Below, piece after piece: positions 10,442-20,034 of a DNA stretch of 64,000 nucleotides (position 1 is the stretch's first letter; every line of letters begins with the position of its first letter). Source of the stretch: JAPORK01 sp026710285 (GTDB taxonomy: Bacteria; Pseudomonadota; Gammaproteobacteria; Pseudomonadales; Endozoicomonadaceae). Location: assembly GCA_965201045.1 (NCBI GenBank), contig OZ241746.1, positions 2,852,001 to 2,916,000 of the forward strand, read 5' to 3'. The notes beneath the pieces are model-generated. The model did not search any database. It worked only from the letters and a program-made list of their open reading frames with translations, and was not told where the DNA came from. The position numbers and the translations under genes were made by a program.

Positions 10442-13400
10442 TTATGCTATACGCATATAGCCTTGAAAGTTTTGATCAAAGGATGTAAAAAATAAGTTTT
10501 TTAGCTGATAAGAGCTGACTGCTTTCAGCCGTATACCTTCATCTTTGCAAAAGTTATAAACATACCAAAATGATGGTGTTAAATAGTCATTTTGTGGTTT
10601 TTTCACTAAGGTTATATGTTTAGAATTAAAAAGTAAAAAATAACTATTACTATGCTTTAAAATTACGGAAGTGAAAGACCTTAAGTCATGGCGTTTGATA
10701 TTAAAATTACATCTTAAGGCTTTTGTCGGAGACAGGATTTGTATTAAAGCATTAAGATAAGGATTTAGTGATGAAAATCTTCCAATCCACCATGGATTCA
10801 TTTCCCGGACAGATAAAAAGTCTGCCAGTTCAGCGACAGGAAGAGATAACCTGGCATGGTGGTACCCCACTAAAATACTGGCAGTGTCACACTCCACATT
10901 ATTTTTAAAGTATTTCCGTAATACAAGCCACACCCATGAAGTCGTATCCAAACTATCTAATTTTAAATAACCTTGCCCCTCATGTTCATAGTAACAGTGT
11001 GAATATTGCAAGATCTGACTTATTGTTGAAGTAGTAGGGGAAGGATCATATAGTTGTGGAATAAGATGATCCTCTGTGAGCTGCTGTTCAGAAATACCTG
11101 CAAAAAAATTTTCTGAAGTCTCCTCTGCTGGTGTTCCTTCTCTGACCAGAAGCGTTAGTGCTTCGCTTGTTGAGCGTCTTACTGAAAGCATTCTGCAGGG
11201 AGTTTGAATAATCAGGCTGTTTTCCATGGCAAAGGAGATAAGATCAATTGCTCCGGCGGCAACAGTGGTGACCATTTCTGCCATGCCAATAATTTTTCCT
11301 GCGATATTAAGCCCTTTATTAGCAGGCATTGCAGCGGCTACAACAGGAATACTGCCGATAGTTGCTGTACCTGCCACAACACCTGCCAGCGCAGCACTGC
11401 CTGCACCGGCAGCAGCGGCTCCCATGGTGGCAACAGTACACCCTGCCTGAATAACGGCAGCGGTAATATTGGCCCAGCGCTGATGTAGTGCGCTTAATCC
11501 CATTGTACTGATATAACCGGTCCATTTAAAGATTTCTCCCAGCCATTTAGGGCTGTTACCAGACGGATCGGTATTCATGATCGGATTATTACTACCAAAA
11601 GCGTAGCCATCACCTGCCGGATCTTCGCTGAGGAAATAACGCCCGTTCGGATTATACGTTCGGTTACCAGCACCTAAGAACTGCCATCCTGTAGCAGGAT
11701 CTATTCGTTCACCATCAAACCCCTGTAAAGTTTGCTGATACAAGGGATGTATCTCAGATGTTTTATGCCATACCATACCGTAAGGGCTGTAAGTATTGCG
11801 TTGCTTAATCTGGTACTGGTTGTTATTGTTTTTTCTAAAAATACCCGACACATCACCTTTATAACTGTTTTCATAATATTCACTAATTATCCCATCCGTG
11901 GTTTTGGCTACTCCCAGATAACCGATGGTGTGTGTATCCTGTTCCGGGCTAATAATCTTTTCATTTATAAGTGTACCACCACAGTAAAAAAGATAACTGA
12001 TGCCTTGCAGACTTTTTTCCATTACTTCCTGTCCACTACCATCATAGTGATAATCACTCTGCTTCCCTGTAGATGAAATAACCCGGGTAATCTCATTCAG
12101 TATATTATAATTGATATGATTGTTTTGTCCGTCCACTGTCATATTACCAGCAGCATCATAAGTGAAATTTTGTATAACCGGTTTATTTTGATTCCAGGCG
12201 GTACTAATGCTTTGCAAGCGTAAAGGTACAGATGTATTATTATAGCGATAACGGATTATTTTACTGACTGTTTGCTGTGGTACTGGTTGTAATATTTCCT
12301 GAATGCTGGCGATTCGGTTCAACGGTGTAAAAGTGTAATCCTGACGGGTAATAACCGGTGCCTGTGTCAATTTTGAGCTGGTAAGTGCTGTGTCATGCGG
12401 GCATAAAGACAAATCCGCTGAGCCCTTACACTGCATGCTGACTAGATTATCCAGTAAATCATATTTATAGTAAAGTATACCGAATTGTTTTTGTTCTGTG
12501 GTTTGACTGATCCTGATGATATTATCACTAATACCATAGGTTATTTTCCATTGCGATATCAGTTGTTTTTGCTGCGTATCGGTTATCTGATCTGTATGTC
12601 CCCATGAATCATAATGAAGAGTACGATGCATACCGCTGCCATAATTAATGTATTTTACCCGAGAGAAATTATCATAGATAGGTGCAGATAATATTTCAGT
12701 ATGATCGTTTTGGTATGAATGATAAGTAGTACGAGAAATACGTCCCAGCCAGTCATATTGGGTTCCTGTTGTGTTACCATCAATATCTTTAGTGCTTACA
12801 ATACGACGGTTATTGTCATATTTCCATTGTAATTTATAATCAGGATAATTGTTTCTTCCGCTGAAGGTTAATTGTTTAGTTAGTCCGTCATCACTGTAGC
12901 AATACATTGTAGTACCCGTGACATCTATTTTTCTTGTTACATTTAAAGTAACAGGATTATAACTAAATATCCACTGTTGTTTATTGTCTGTTGACTGACT
13001 GACAGGTAGATTTAAGAGATTATACTGCCAGAAAAAAATATGCTGATTCGGTGTTGTAGTCGTAGCAATTTGTCCATCAGCTGTATAGGTATAAACAGTA
13101 CGCTTTCCATCTTCTCCTGCATGCCAGATCAGCTGTCCTGCTCTGTTATAACCTGCTGATGATAACAGATAATGTCCTCCTGAAACAGGATAGATCCATG
13201 ACTGTACAGTTTGTCCTGCCAGATTATAGACTGAATGCATCCGATTTCCTGCAGGATCAATGCTATCGGTTAATCGTCCCAGTGAATCATAATGCTGTCT
13301 GACAATTCTGCCCGCAGGATCCTCTACTGTAATCTGTCTCCCTAATCCGTCATAAGTAATTGCAGAGATCAGGGCTTCAGGTTGTTTATCACTATGAAGG

Positions 13401-16039
13401 CAGAGTGATTTTACTGAAGGTAACGGCGTGTTAGTGGCTGGTAATATCCATTGTTTGACGGGTTTACTCAGAATGTTAGCTCGTGAAACTGAGATAATAG
13501 AACGTTCACTCTGTCTATTTTGCTGATAACTGATCACACATCTGTCACTGTCATCATATTGCATAACAGTAATTCTGCCGTCAGGAAAATGGACTCGGAT
13601 AACTCTTCCTGTATCATCATAATCTTGTGTGGTGTCAAGTGTGGTTAACTGTCCTGATTTTTTAAAAGTATAGTGGCTTTGTCGGGTAATACGTCCATAC
13701 TGATCATAATAATTTTTTTGTACCGGCCACCAGATTCCGGGTTGTTGCTTTCCTGTTTTGTCAATGGCTTCAGTGAAATTTGTTAGCATTCTTCCGGCAC
13801 TGTCAAAAATAATTTTTTCCTGTAATCCATTCACAGCAGTAATTAATACCTGATTGATATTTTTAGACATTGTATAACTATAATGAATACTGGCAGCAAA
13901 ATCAGTTTCGACAGCACGTGTTGTTTTTATGAGTCGGTCCCACTGGTCATAGCAGTAACGATCACTGTCTTTTTTTTCTGCATCTGTTACCATCAATATC
14001 TGATTGGTAAACAAACTGATTGTGAGATAAGATGAAAAAAGACGTTTATTTTTAGAAATTTCAACAGAGCTATAAACTGTTTTAGTATAACTATCCGGAC
14101 TTTTCACATAGTAATAATTTTTGATTAGCGTATCAGCTGAGTCGGTTTCATTTTGCTTGCCTGTCAATACAGTCTGTTTTAACAGCCCATAAGTCAACAG
14201 GTCATTAGTATTATTGTAATAATAACGGGTTGTTGTGAGTTGTTGATTGCCAGATATCTCTGTTTGATGATCCAAAACAGCTATATAACCTTTACCGTTA
14301 TAGTTAATTTCTTTTCGATAATAGTTTTGTGTTGTTACAGGTGGCAAGGGATTTGTACTGGTTTTACTATAAGCAGGATACAATGTAGCAGATTCAGTTA
14401 GTGTAGCAAAGGGCCATGCTACTGAAGCAGGAGGACAAGCAGTATCACCATTTAACGGGCAATAATGGTTGATTGTTACACGCCCATAGACATCTGTTTG
14501 TCTGGTGATTCTCCCCTGCGCATCATAACGAGCCATTACTGTGGTTATAGTAGGTTTGTCAGTTGTATCTCCCCAGAGTCGGGTTACTATCTTTAAAGGC
14601 TGGCTGTAGGCAGCGGGTAAATCAGTAAAAGAACTGTGCGCACAACCATCACGCAGATCGGTACGACAAAAAAAATAGTGCACGGCTGATAAAATACGCC
14701 CGGTCCTGTCACTGACCTGCTGCTCATCTATCATCAGATGATATTTATTGTAAGTACGAATTTCCTGTATAAGACCATTGTCCTGCTCAGTTTGATAGGT
14801 ATAACTGACCGGTGCTTCAAACAGCCTGTCTTTCGGTGAGTCGGCGGTAATATTCAGTCCGGCATTAAAACCAAGATAGTTGTGTTCATTAAGATTTGTC
14901 TTACCATACCGGTAACGACTGATCATTAATGGTTGACCGAAACCCGGATCAGTTGTTTCTTTTACCACAGCACACAGTGCATGCACGGGTAAAGAATTAT
15001 TTACAGGCATTTTTATTTCATTGCTGCAATTATAATTAATTTGACTTTTTAATCCTGTTGGATAATCAACGCCGGTCATAAAATGTTGAATATAGTGGAA
15101 ATAAATACCACGATTTGTATCTTCATTAAAAGAAGGCAGTGTGATACTGTGTATTTCATTATTTGTTTTATGAATTAATAGGCAAATTGGTTGTCCATTA
15201 TTTCCCTGACTAATGACTTTAATAGCGTTATTTGTTCTGTGTAGTTTAATCGTATGTCCCTGATCATCTTTTATTAACTTGAGTAAATGCGTACCGGAGA
15301 TATAATCAAAGTAAACACTCCATCCATCCTGTTGTTCTAGGCGGGTTTCATAACCTTCATGATTTAATGTTTCCCGTAAACCATTGGCATAAGTAATCAC
15401 AAAATGTGTACTGGTATCTCCCTGAATAAATATATCATGCAATTTATGGTATAATGGCTGCCAGTGATGACTGGCTTGTTTTTTTAAATAAAAATTCTGC
15501 CCAAAAGATGTAGTTAACTGATGTGTAGCCGGATTAAAATGAGTTAAATTCCAGCTCCAGCCTGTTCCCAGTCCGTCCGGATTAGCTAGAGTAGCACTAT
15601 TGTAGTTAACATGAAGATTAATATCCGGACCATGACCTAAATTGCTAAGCATACTTCCTGTTTTTACCCAGGTATTGAGAATACCTGTACGTGGATCAAC
15701 AGTAGTTCCCCACACTTTTTTAAAATTAAATGCATTGGACCAGGGGGAAGAAGTCATTGTGGTTGCAGTCTTTACATGTTGTGCAGATACTTGTTCTTCT
15801 TTTGCAGAAAAAACATTATGATTGTTTTTTGTTTGTCGTTTGCTTTTGTTTAAAATATTTCCTGTATCTTTGTTTGCATATTGAGAGTAAGTTACATTAT
15901 CTTGTTGATTTTCTATTTGTGAAAATGATGTATGCTGTGTAGCATCGCTTAACACTGTATATGTGAAGAGTAAGATAAACAATAATGTTCTTAAATTAAA
16001 AAAACAGAATAGTTTTTGTCTTTTTTTATAAAAGAGCAT
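10442..16039 (-). CDS. RHS/YD-repeat secreted protein, copy 3
   Basis: I place the start at 16039 (MLFYKKRQK). A longer frame to 16099 exists, but its 20 extra codons have no counterpart in copies 1 and 2. With this start the protein is 1865 residues, exactly the length of copy 2. The architecture is the same: signal peptide, linker (here KSKRQ), YD repeats, RHS-core closing motif (GRYFLSEDPAGDG), Ala/Gly-rich hydrophobic region, variable tip. The tip (nt 10442 to about 10735) differs strongly from copy 2 yet keeps KHITLV and WYVYNFC-DEGIRL. This suggests the same fold under diversifying change, while the core is kept nearly identical by recent duplication or gene conversion. It is probably the founding, promoter-proximal copy, because its upstream DNA is unique. 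Confidence 0.9.
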   Translation of the reverse strand: MLFYKKRQKLFCFFNLRTLLFILLFTYTVLSDATQHTSFSQIENQQDNVTYSQYANKDTGNILNKSKRQTKNNHNVFSAKEEQVSAQHVKTATTMTSSPWSNAFNFKKVWGTTVDPRTGILNTWVKTGSMLSNLGHGPDINLHVNYNSATLANPDGLGTGWSWNLTHFNPATHQLTTSFGQNFYLKKQASHHWQPLYHKLHDIFIQGDTSTHFVITYANGLRETLNHEGYETRLEQQDGWSVYFDYISGTHLLKLIKDDQGHTIKLHRTNNAIKVISQGNNGQPICLLIHKTNNEIHSITLPSFNEDTNRGIYFHYIQHFMTGVDYPTGLKSQINYNCSNEIKMPVNNSLPVHALCAVVKETTDPGFGQPLMISRYRYGKTNLNEHNYLGFNAGLNITADSPKDRLFEAPVSYTYQTEQDNGLIQEIRTYNKYHLMIDEQQVSDRTGRILSAVHYFFCRTDLRDGCAHSSFTDLPAAYSQPLKIVTRLWGDTTDKPTITTVMARYDAQGRITRQTDVYGRVTINHYCPLNGDTACPPASVAWPFATLTESATLYPAYSKTSTNPLPPVTTQNYYRKEINYNGKGYIAVLDHQTEISGNQQLTTTRYYYNNTNDLLTYGLLKQTVLTGKQNETDSADTLIKNYYYVKSPDSYTKTVYSSVEISKNKRLFSSYLTISLFTNQILMVTDAEKKDSDRYCYDQWDRLIKTTRAVETDFAASIHYSYTMSKNINQVLITAVNGLQEKIIFDSAGRMLTNFTEAIDKTGKQQPGIWWPVQKNYYDQYGRITRQSHYTFKKSGQLTTLDTTQDYDDTGRVIRVHFPDGRITVMQYDDSDRCVISYQQNRQSERSIISVSRANILSKPVKQWILPATNTPLPSVKSLCLHSDKQPEALISAITYDGLGRQITVEDPAGRIVRQHYDSLGRLTDSIDPAGNRMHSVYNLAGQTVQSWIYPVSGGHYLLSSAGYNRAGQLIWHAGEDGKRTVYTYTADGQIATTTTPNQHIFFWQYNLLNLPVSQSTDNKQQWIFSYNPVTLNVTRKIDVTGTTMYCYSDDGLTKQLTFSGRNNYPDYKLQWKYDNNRRIVSTKDIDGNTTGTQYDWLGRISRTTYHSYQNDHTEILSAPIYDNFSRVKYINYGSGMHRTLHYDSWGHTDQITDTQQKQLISQWKITYGISDNIIRISQTTEQKQFGILYYKYDLLDNLVSMQCKGSADLSLCPHDTALTSSKLTQAPVITRQDYTFTPLNRIASIQEILQPVPQQTVSKIIRYRYNNTSVPLRLQSISTAWNQNKPVIQNFTYDAAGNMTVDGQNNHINYNILNEITRVISSTGKQSDYHYDGSGQEVMEKSLQGISYLFYCGGTLINEKIISPEQDTHTIGYLGVAKTTDGIISEYYENSYKGDVSGIFRKNNNNQYQIKQRNTYSPYGMVWHKTSEIHPLYQQTLQGFDGERIDPATGWQFLGAGNRTYNPNGRYFLSEDPAGDGYAFGSNNPIMNTDPSGNSPKWLGEIFKWTGYISTMGLSALHQRWANITAAVIQAGCTVATMGAAAAGAGSAALAGVVAGTATIGSIPVVAAAMPANKGLNIAGKIIGMAEMVTTVAAGAIDLISFAMENSLIIQTPCRMLSVRRSTSEALTLLVREGTPAEETSENFFAGISEQQLTEDHLIPQLYDPSPTTSTISQILQYSHCYYEHEGQGYLKLDSLDTTSWVWLVLRKYFKNNVECDTASILVGYHHARLSLPVAELADFLSVREMNPWWIGRFSSLNPYLNALIQILSPTKALRCNFNIKRHDLRSFTSVILKHSNSYFLLFNSKHITLVKKPQNDYLTPSFWYVYNFCKDEGIRLKAVSSYQLKNLFFTSFDQNFQGYMRIA

Positions 16040-16349
16040 GGATAAGTGCAACAAATTCAATAATTTATTATTTATTATACACATAAGCAGAAAATGCAAC
16101 TTTGTATTGGTTTAACTCTTAAATTATCGTATAATATCCATTCAACGGAATAATTTTTTTATGAAGGATCTATATATTGATTCTTTTCACACAGAAATGT
16201 AATCCGGTTTTTTTAAGTTATTGATTTTGAAGATATATTTTTCAAAGCATATGCATTAAAAGAAGATTATGAATTTATGATGTTTATTTTTGTAAATTAT
16301 CAGTTATCAAAATCAGTCATGGATATTTACGTAACAATAGGTTTAAGTT
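16040..16349. other. Intergenic region between divergent genes
   Basis: About 310 bp of very AT-rich DNA separate the divergently read RHS copy 3 and the gene at 16350. It should contain both promoters. I see no clear operator, hairpin or small gene. Confidence 0.5.
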
Positions 16350-17171
16350 ATGCAAACAAAATTAACAGCTCACTCAACACCAAGCAGAGAAACAGTTCAG
16401 TCTGAAGGTAAAAATGACCATCAAATATTCAGAGAAGTTGTCGCAAAGTCTGAGCAAAACCCAACATTTTTTTCATCGCTTTATAAACAGTTTACAAAAG
16501 CTTTAATAATGTTGTTTGTCAGACCATTTCGAACGATTCAGTCTTTAATCTCTAATAAAAGAAATAACGACTTTTATATGGATCCAGTAAAGATTTATGA
16601 CTCGCTAACTTCACACGCAAAAGATAATTGTTATTTTTCTATCAATGATTATGTTACGAATGATTTAAGTGTTCACAGAATGAATGATTTGGCAACAGAA
16701 AAAACATTTCTCTTTATTCAGCAGATAGGTTGTAAATTAGGGAGGGATACCGCTGAACATTTAACGTTTTTTGTGCAGGGAAAAACCAAAGAAGGCAAGC
16801 GGTTCGCCATGTATTATGATCCATTGGGAAATAATCCCTATGAACATAAACGGTTTGACAATCAACGGTTTGACAATCCAGATGAAACAGTAGGGCAGTT
16901 TTTAGAAAAGTATCTTAAAAAAACATCATTTGATGGTGTAGATATTCTTTGTCTTAACGAAATTTCACAAATGAGTCATATAGACAGTACAGCGTATTGC
17001 AAATTATTTACAGAAAAGTTGATAGAAGCGTTTAAAAAAGATGATTTTTCCCCGGAAGATTTTATGCAAAAAACTGCAGACGGTGAAATATTATCATATT
17101 CTGAAGCCCGAAAGACAGTTTTTAAAACAGATCATTCAGATATTCCATTTCCTGACGAGAAACCTGCATAA
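16350..17171 (+). CDS. Candidate clan CE (Ulp1/YopJ-like) cysteine protease effector
   Basis: This is a 273-residue protein with no signal peptide. Residues 137-160 read HLTFFV...AMYYDPLG, matching the His-(about 17-20)-Asp block of Ulp1/SENP-type and bacterial clan CE proteases (typically HW...YYDSLG). Further on, Q207 and C217 lie in QMSHIDSTAYCKLF, which resembles the Gln/Cys block (Q..DCG.F). The Gln-Cys spacing is longer than in SENPs and the Gly after Cys is Lys, so this is a divergent match. Bacterial clan CE enzymes are usually host-directed effectors that remove ubiquitin or SUMO, or acetylate proteins. Residues 164-175 contain a short duplication (KRFDN, QRFDN). It stands alone, divergent from the RHS array and upstream of the his leader. 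The assignment comes from motif reading only; another fold is possible. Confidence 0.5.
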   Translation: MQTKLTAHSTPSRETVQSEGKNDHQIFREVVAKSEQNPTFFSSLYKQFTKALIMLFVRPFRTIQSLISNKRNNDFYMDPVKIYDSLTSHAKDNCYFSINDYVTNDLSVHRMNDLATEKTFLFIQQIGCKLGRDTAEHLTFFVQGKTKEGKRFAMYYDPLGNNPYEHKRFDNQRFDNPDETVGQFLEKYLKKTSFDGVDILCLNEISQMSHIDSTAYCKLFTEKLIEAFKKDDFSPEDFMQKTADGEILSYSEARKTVFKTDHSDIPFPDEKPA

Positions 17172-17514
17172 AAAAAATTGGACAAATTTAGAATTGGAAT
17201 AAAGCAAGAAAGAGGCGCTCGTTCGGAGTGATTTTAATCAATTGTATTTGCTATCTGCTTGTCAAAATGATAGCGTTATTTTCCTGGCTTCTGCTTCGTT
17301 GATTCTCGACTTTATTCATTCACCGAATGCAAACCCGTATAGCCATACAAAGTCATAACAGCTCCTGGGTTTGTTTAAACTGTTTTGCGCGCACTCCTGA
17401 ACAAAATATAACCACAGCCAAATGCTAACAACGATTAGCTTTAGCTAACCCTTTGAAAAAAATCCTTTTTTTTATAATTCAGACGGCTTGGTTAAACAAA
17501 AATAACCATCTGAC
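17172..17514. other. Intergenic DNA with a dispersed repeat
   Basis: There is no gene here. Positions about 17196-17400 resemble about 37498-37740 (both start TGGAATAAA, share AATTG-AT-TT-TCTGCTT-TCAAAATGA, and later AGCCATACAAA), so an intergenic repeat family is present at two sites in this window. At 17480-17513 an imperfect inverted repeat (CAGACGG...GGTTA / TAACCATCTG) could form a hairpin. Confidence 0.45.
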
Positions 17515-17625
17515 TTGCCAAATTTTAAGATTTACTGCCATACTCAGACCTTCAGTCACCGATATGATAAAAATGCAGACAAAAAAATGACATCAATACA
17601 ACAACCAATAATATCAATTAAAGCT

Positions 17626-17706
17626 ATGGCTAAAGATATACAACAGATAAAAAAAATAATCTGCAATATCACCCACCATCAACATATACATTATCCTTTT
17701 ACATAA
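17626..17706 (+). CDS. hisL: Possible his operon leader peptide
   Basis: A short frame ends in THHQHIHYPFT and stop at 17704-17706, about 120 bp before hisG. Four His in six codons just before a hairpin cluster is what a his attenuator would need. Ribosome stalling at these codons under histidine shortage would favour an antiterminator. In enterics the leader has seven consecutive His codons, so this is a weaker version. The frame is open further upstream (to 17515) and the start codon is uncertain; ATG at 17626 gives 26 residues, without a strong ribosome binding site. Confidence 0.35.
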   Translation: MAKDIQQIKKIICNITHHQHIHYPFT

Positions 17707-17815
17707 GTTCTTCGCATTATGCGGCAGAAGAACAAGGTCTTCAGTTTGCTAATAATATAGTGAGCTGACTGCCGAAAAAATTCACCGAATTATTTTTTTA
17801 CAACTTAAAATGTAC
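17707..17815 (+). promoter_or_regulatory. Candidate attenuator region before hisG
   Basis: Directly after the leader stop, GTTCTTC (17707-17713) pairs perfectly with GAAGAAC (17727-17733). GAAGA (17727-17731) can alternatively pair with TCTTC (17738-17742). CAGTTTGCT (17742-17750) can pair imperfectly with AGCTGACTG (17762-17770). A last AT-rich stem, AAAAAATTC-ACC-GAATTATTTT, ends in a run of seven T. Mutually exclusive stems plus a U-run fit transcription attenuation, but the terminator stem is weak. Confidence 0.35.
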
Positions 17816-17829
17816 AGATGATAAAGCAT

Positions 17830-18729
17830 ATGAGAATAACAACAAGATTACGCATTGCTATTCAAAAATCAGGACGACTGAGTGAAGAATCTCTACGCTT
17901 GCTAAGGCAGAGTGGTCTCAGTTTTTTATCCAATACAGCCAATAAATTACTATCCCATGCAGATAATTTGCCTGTAGATATACTCTTTGTTAGAGGGAAT
18001 GATATCCCCGGGTTAGTGATGGAAGGGGTGGTTGATTTTGGTATCCTGGGGGAGAATACACTTGAAGAGGTCCGCTTAACAAGAAAAGCCTCCGGTCTGG
18101 GCTGTGAATATAAAATGATCATGCCGCTGGGATTTGGTCTTTGCAGGCTATCACTGGCAACACCGGAAAATTTTATTTATCACAATCCATCTAATCTGAC
18201 CGGCAGAAGAATTGCGACTTCTTATCCTCAGCTACTAAAAACATTTATGCAAAAATATAACGTCAGCTATGAACTGTGTCTGCTCAATGGTTCCGTTGAA
18301 GTGGCACCAAGAGCAGGACTGGCAGAAGCTGTTTGTGATCTGGTTTCAACCGGCGCTACCCTGGAAGCCAACGGCTTACATGAAGTAGAAACGTTATTTA
18401 ACTCTCAGGCAGTATTGATTCAAAAGAACAATCCTGAGATTTCATCACGGGATTTATCTGATCGTCTGCTCACCCGAATTAGTAGCGTTATTCAAGCCAG
18501 AGAATCGAAGTATATCATGCTCCATGCGCCCAAAGCAGCACTCAATGAAGTTATTGGGCTGCTCCCGTGTGCAAAAAAACCCACCATACTGCCACTTGCG
18601 CATAGTGACGAAACCGTTGCGGTTCATGTGGTGAGTCAAGAGAATTTATTTTGGGAAACCATGGAGGCACTCAAAGAAAAAGGTTGTAGTTCTATCCTGG
18701 TGTTGCCTGTTGAAAAGATCATGGAGTGA
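17830..18729 (+). CDS. hisG: ATP phosphoribosyltransferase, long form
   Basis: HisG catalyses the first step of histidine synthesis, joining ATP and PRPP. The start at 17830 (MRITTRLRIAIQKSGRL) rather than 17818 gives 299 residues, the same length as E. coli HisG, and matches its N-terminus (TRLRIA-QKSGRL) without extra residues. The conserved RNGxDIPG-like segment (VRGNDIPGLVMEGVVDFGILGEN) and the PRPP-binding segment (VCDLVSTGATLEANGL) are present. The C-terminal ~75 residues form the ACT-like regulatory domain of long-form HisG, so feedback inhibition by histidine is expected and no HisZ is needed. It is the first gene of an eight-gene operon and ends three bases before hisD. Confidence 0.95.
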   Translation: MRITTRLRIAIQKSGRLSEESLRLLRQSGLSFLSNTANKLLSHADNLPVDILFVRGNDIPGLVMEGVVDFGILGENTLEEVRLTRKASGLGCEYKMIMPLGFGLCRLSLATPENFIYHNPSNLTGRRIATSYPQLLKTFMQKYNVSYELCLLNGSVEVAPRAGLAEAVCDLVSTGATLEANGLHEVETLFNSQAVLIQKNNPEISSRDLSDRLLTRISSVIQARESKYIMLHAPKAALNEVIGLLPCAKKPTILPLAHSDETVAVHVVSQENLFWETMEALKEKGCSSILVLPVEKIME

Positions 18730-18732
18730 GCA

Positions 18733-20034
18733 ATGCGTATTTTTGACTGGTCAACGCTTTCAACACAACAAAAGCAGGAAGTTTTAGCACGTCCTGTGCA
18801 GATAGCATCAGGTGAAATTCAGCAAACAGTACAAACGATTATTGAAGCGATCCGTAAAGGACAAGATGCAGCGGTATTCTATTACCGTAAACGCTTTGAT
18901 AAAGCCGATGTCAAACAGCCACTTAAGTTGAGTTTATCCACTATTGATGCAGCCTGTAACCGGGTATCACCTGAGATTAAAGCAGCACTGATACAGGCTA
19001 AAGCGAATATTACCCTTTTCCATCAGGCACAAAAAACTGCACCCGTTCATGTTGAAACCGTAGCCGGTGTCTACTGTGAACAACATATCCGTCCGGTTGA
19101 AAGAGCAGGTCTGTATATTCCCGGAGGTACAGCTCCATTGCCCTCAACGGTATTAATGCTGGGCGTTCCGGCACAACTGGCGGGTTGTCCGCAAATTATC
19201 TTATGCTCACCACCACCTGTGGCGGATGAAATTATTCTGGCAGCATCGCTGTGCGGTATTGATCAAATTTATACCGTGGGGGGGGCACAGGCTATTGCTG
19301 CTATGGCGCTCGGTACGCAGTCTGTACCAAAAGTGGATAAAATATTTGGACCCGGTAATGCTTATGTTACCGAAGCAAAACAGCAGGTTAGTCAGTTGGC
19401 TGATGGTGCTGCTATTGATATGCCGGCCGGTCCTTCAGAGTTACTGGTCATTGCTGACGAGTATGCACAGCCTGAGTTTATTGCTGCAGATTTACTGTCA
19501 CAGGCAGAGCATAGTGAAGATGCACAGGTGATGCTGGTTACCACCTCAGGAGAACTAATCAGTGAAGTTACCATTGCTGTTAAAGAGCAAAAAGCAAAAC
19601 TTCCCCGGCACAAAATTGCCGCATCTTCTATGCAGCATAGTCGGTTTATTCTATGTGAATCACTGGATGAAGCGGTTAATATCAGCAATGACTATGCACC
19701 TGAACATCTGAGTATTCAGACCAAAGAACCAGATCAGTTAATTCCACAAATAAAATATGCAGGTTCTGTCTTTGTGGGACCATGGTCTCCTGAATCCGCA
19801 GGTGATTATGCCAGTGGTACCAACCATGTACTACCTACTTATGGCTATGCCCGGTCCTGCTCTTCGTTAGGACTTGCTGATTTTAACCGTCATTTTACTG
19901 TACAGAAGCTTTCTGCTTCTGGCTTAACAACATTGGGTAAAACCATTACAACATTAGCTAGAGCAGAACAACTTGAAGCACATGCCCGGGCTGTCGATAT
20001 CCGTCTTAAAGCCATTGCAAGAGGGGGAAAATAA
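18733..20034 (+). CDS. hisD: Histidinol dehydrogenase
   Basis: This 433-residue enzyme makes the last two oxidations, L-histidinol to L-histidine, with NAD+ and zinc. Q257 and H260 (LLSQAEHSEDA) and the E324-H325 pair (DYAPEHLSIQ) match the zinc and catalytic residues of the family. The glycine-rich GPGNAYVTEAK and DMPAGPSELLVIAD blocks are intact. The length equals the usual 430-435. GGAG at 18723-18726, inside the end of hisG, serves as ribosome binding site; the 3-bp gap implies translational coupling. Confidence 0.97.
   Translation: MRIFDWSTLSTQQKQEVLARPVQIASGEIQQTVQTIIEAIRKGQDAAVFYYRKRFDKADVKQPLKLSLSTIDAACNRVSPEIKAALIQAKANITLFHQAQKTAPVHVETVAGVYCEQHIRPVERAGLYIPGGTAPLPSTVLMLGVPAQLAGCPQIILCSPPPVADEIILAASLCGIDQIYTVGGAQAIAAMALGTQSVPKVDKIFGPGNAYVTEAKQQVSQLADGAAIDMPAGPSELLVIADEYAQPEFIAADLLSQAEHSEDAQVMLVTTSGELISEVTIAVKEQKAKLPRHKIAASSMQHSRFILCESLDEAVNISNDYAPEHLSIQTKEPDQLIPQIKYAGSVFVGPWSPESAGDYASGTNHVLPTYGYARSCSSLGLADFNRHFTVQKLSASGLTTLGKTITTLARAEQLEAHARAVDIRLKAIARGGK

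Larger units (their letters stand above)
1..16039 (-). repeat. Tandem array of three RHS genes, period ~5.85 kb
   Basis: The start codons at 4338, 10188 and 16039 are spaced 5850 and 5851 bp apart. The units include both the gene and the ~252-bp spacer, so this is head-to-tail duplication. The array continues past the left edge. Confidence 0.9.

Noticed and set aside
11732..12076. Plus-strand frame of 114 codons inside RHS copy 3
   Set aside because: It is the antisense of YD-repeat coding sequence and is not kept open in the other copies at the same length.
17515..17625. Upstream part of the 63-codon frame before hisG as a real protein
   Set aside because: There is no ribosome binding site and no recognisable product; only its His-rich end, next to the hairpins, seems meaningful.
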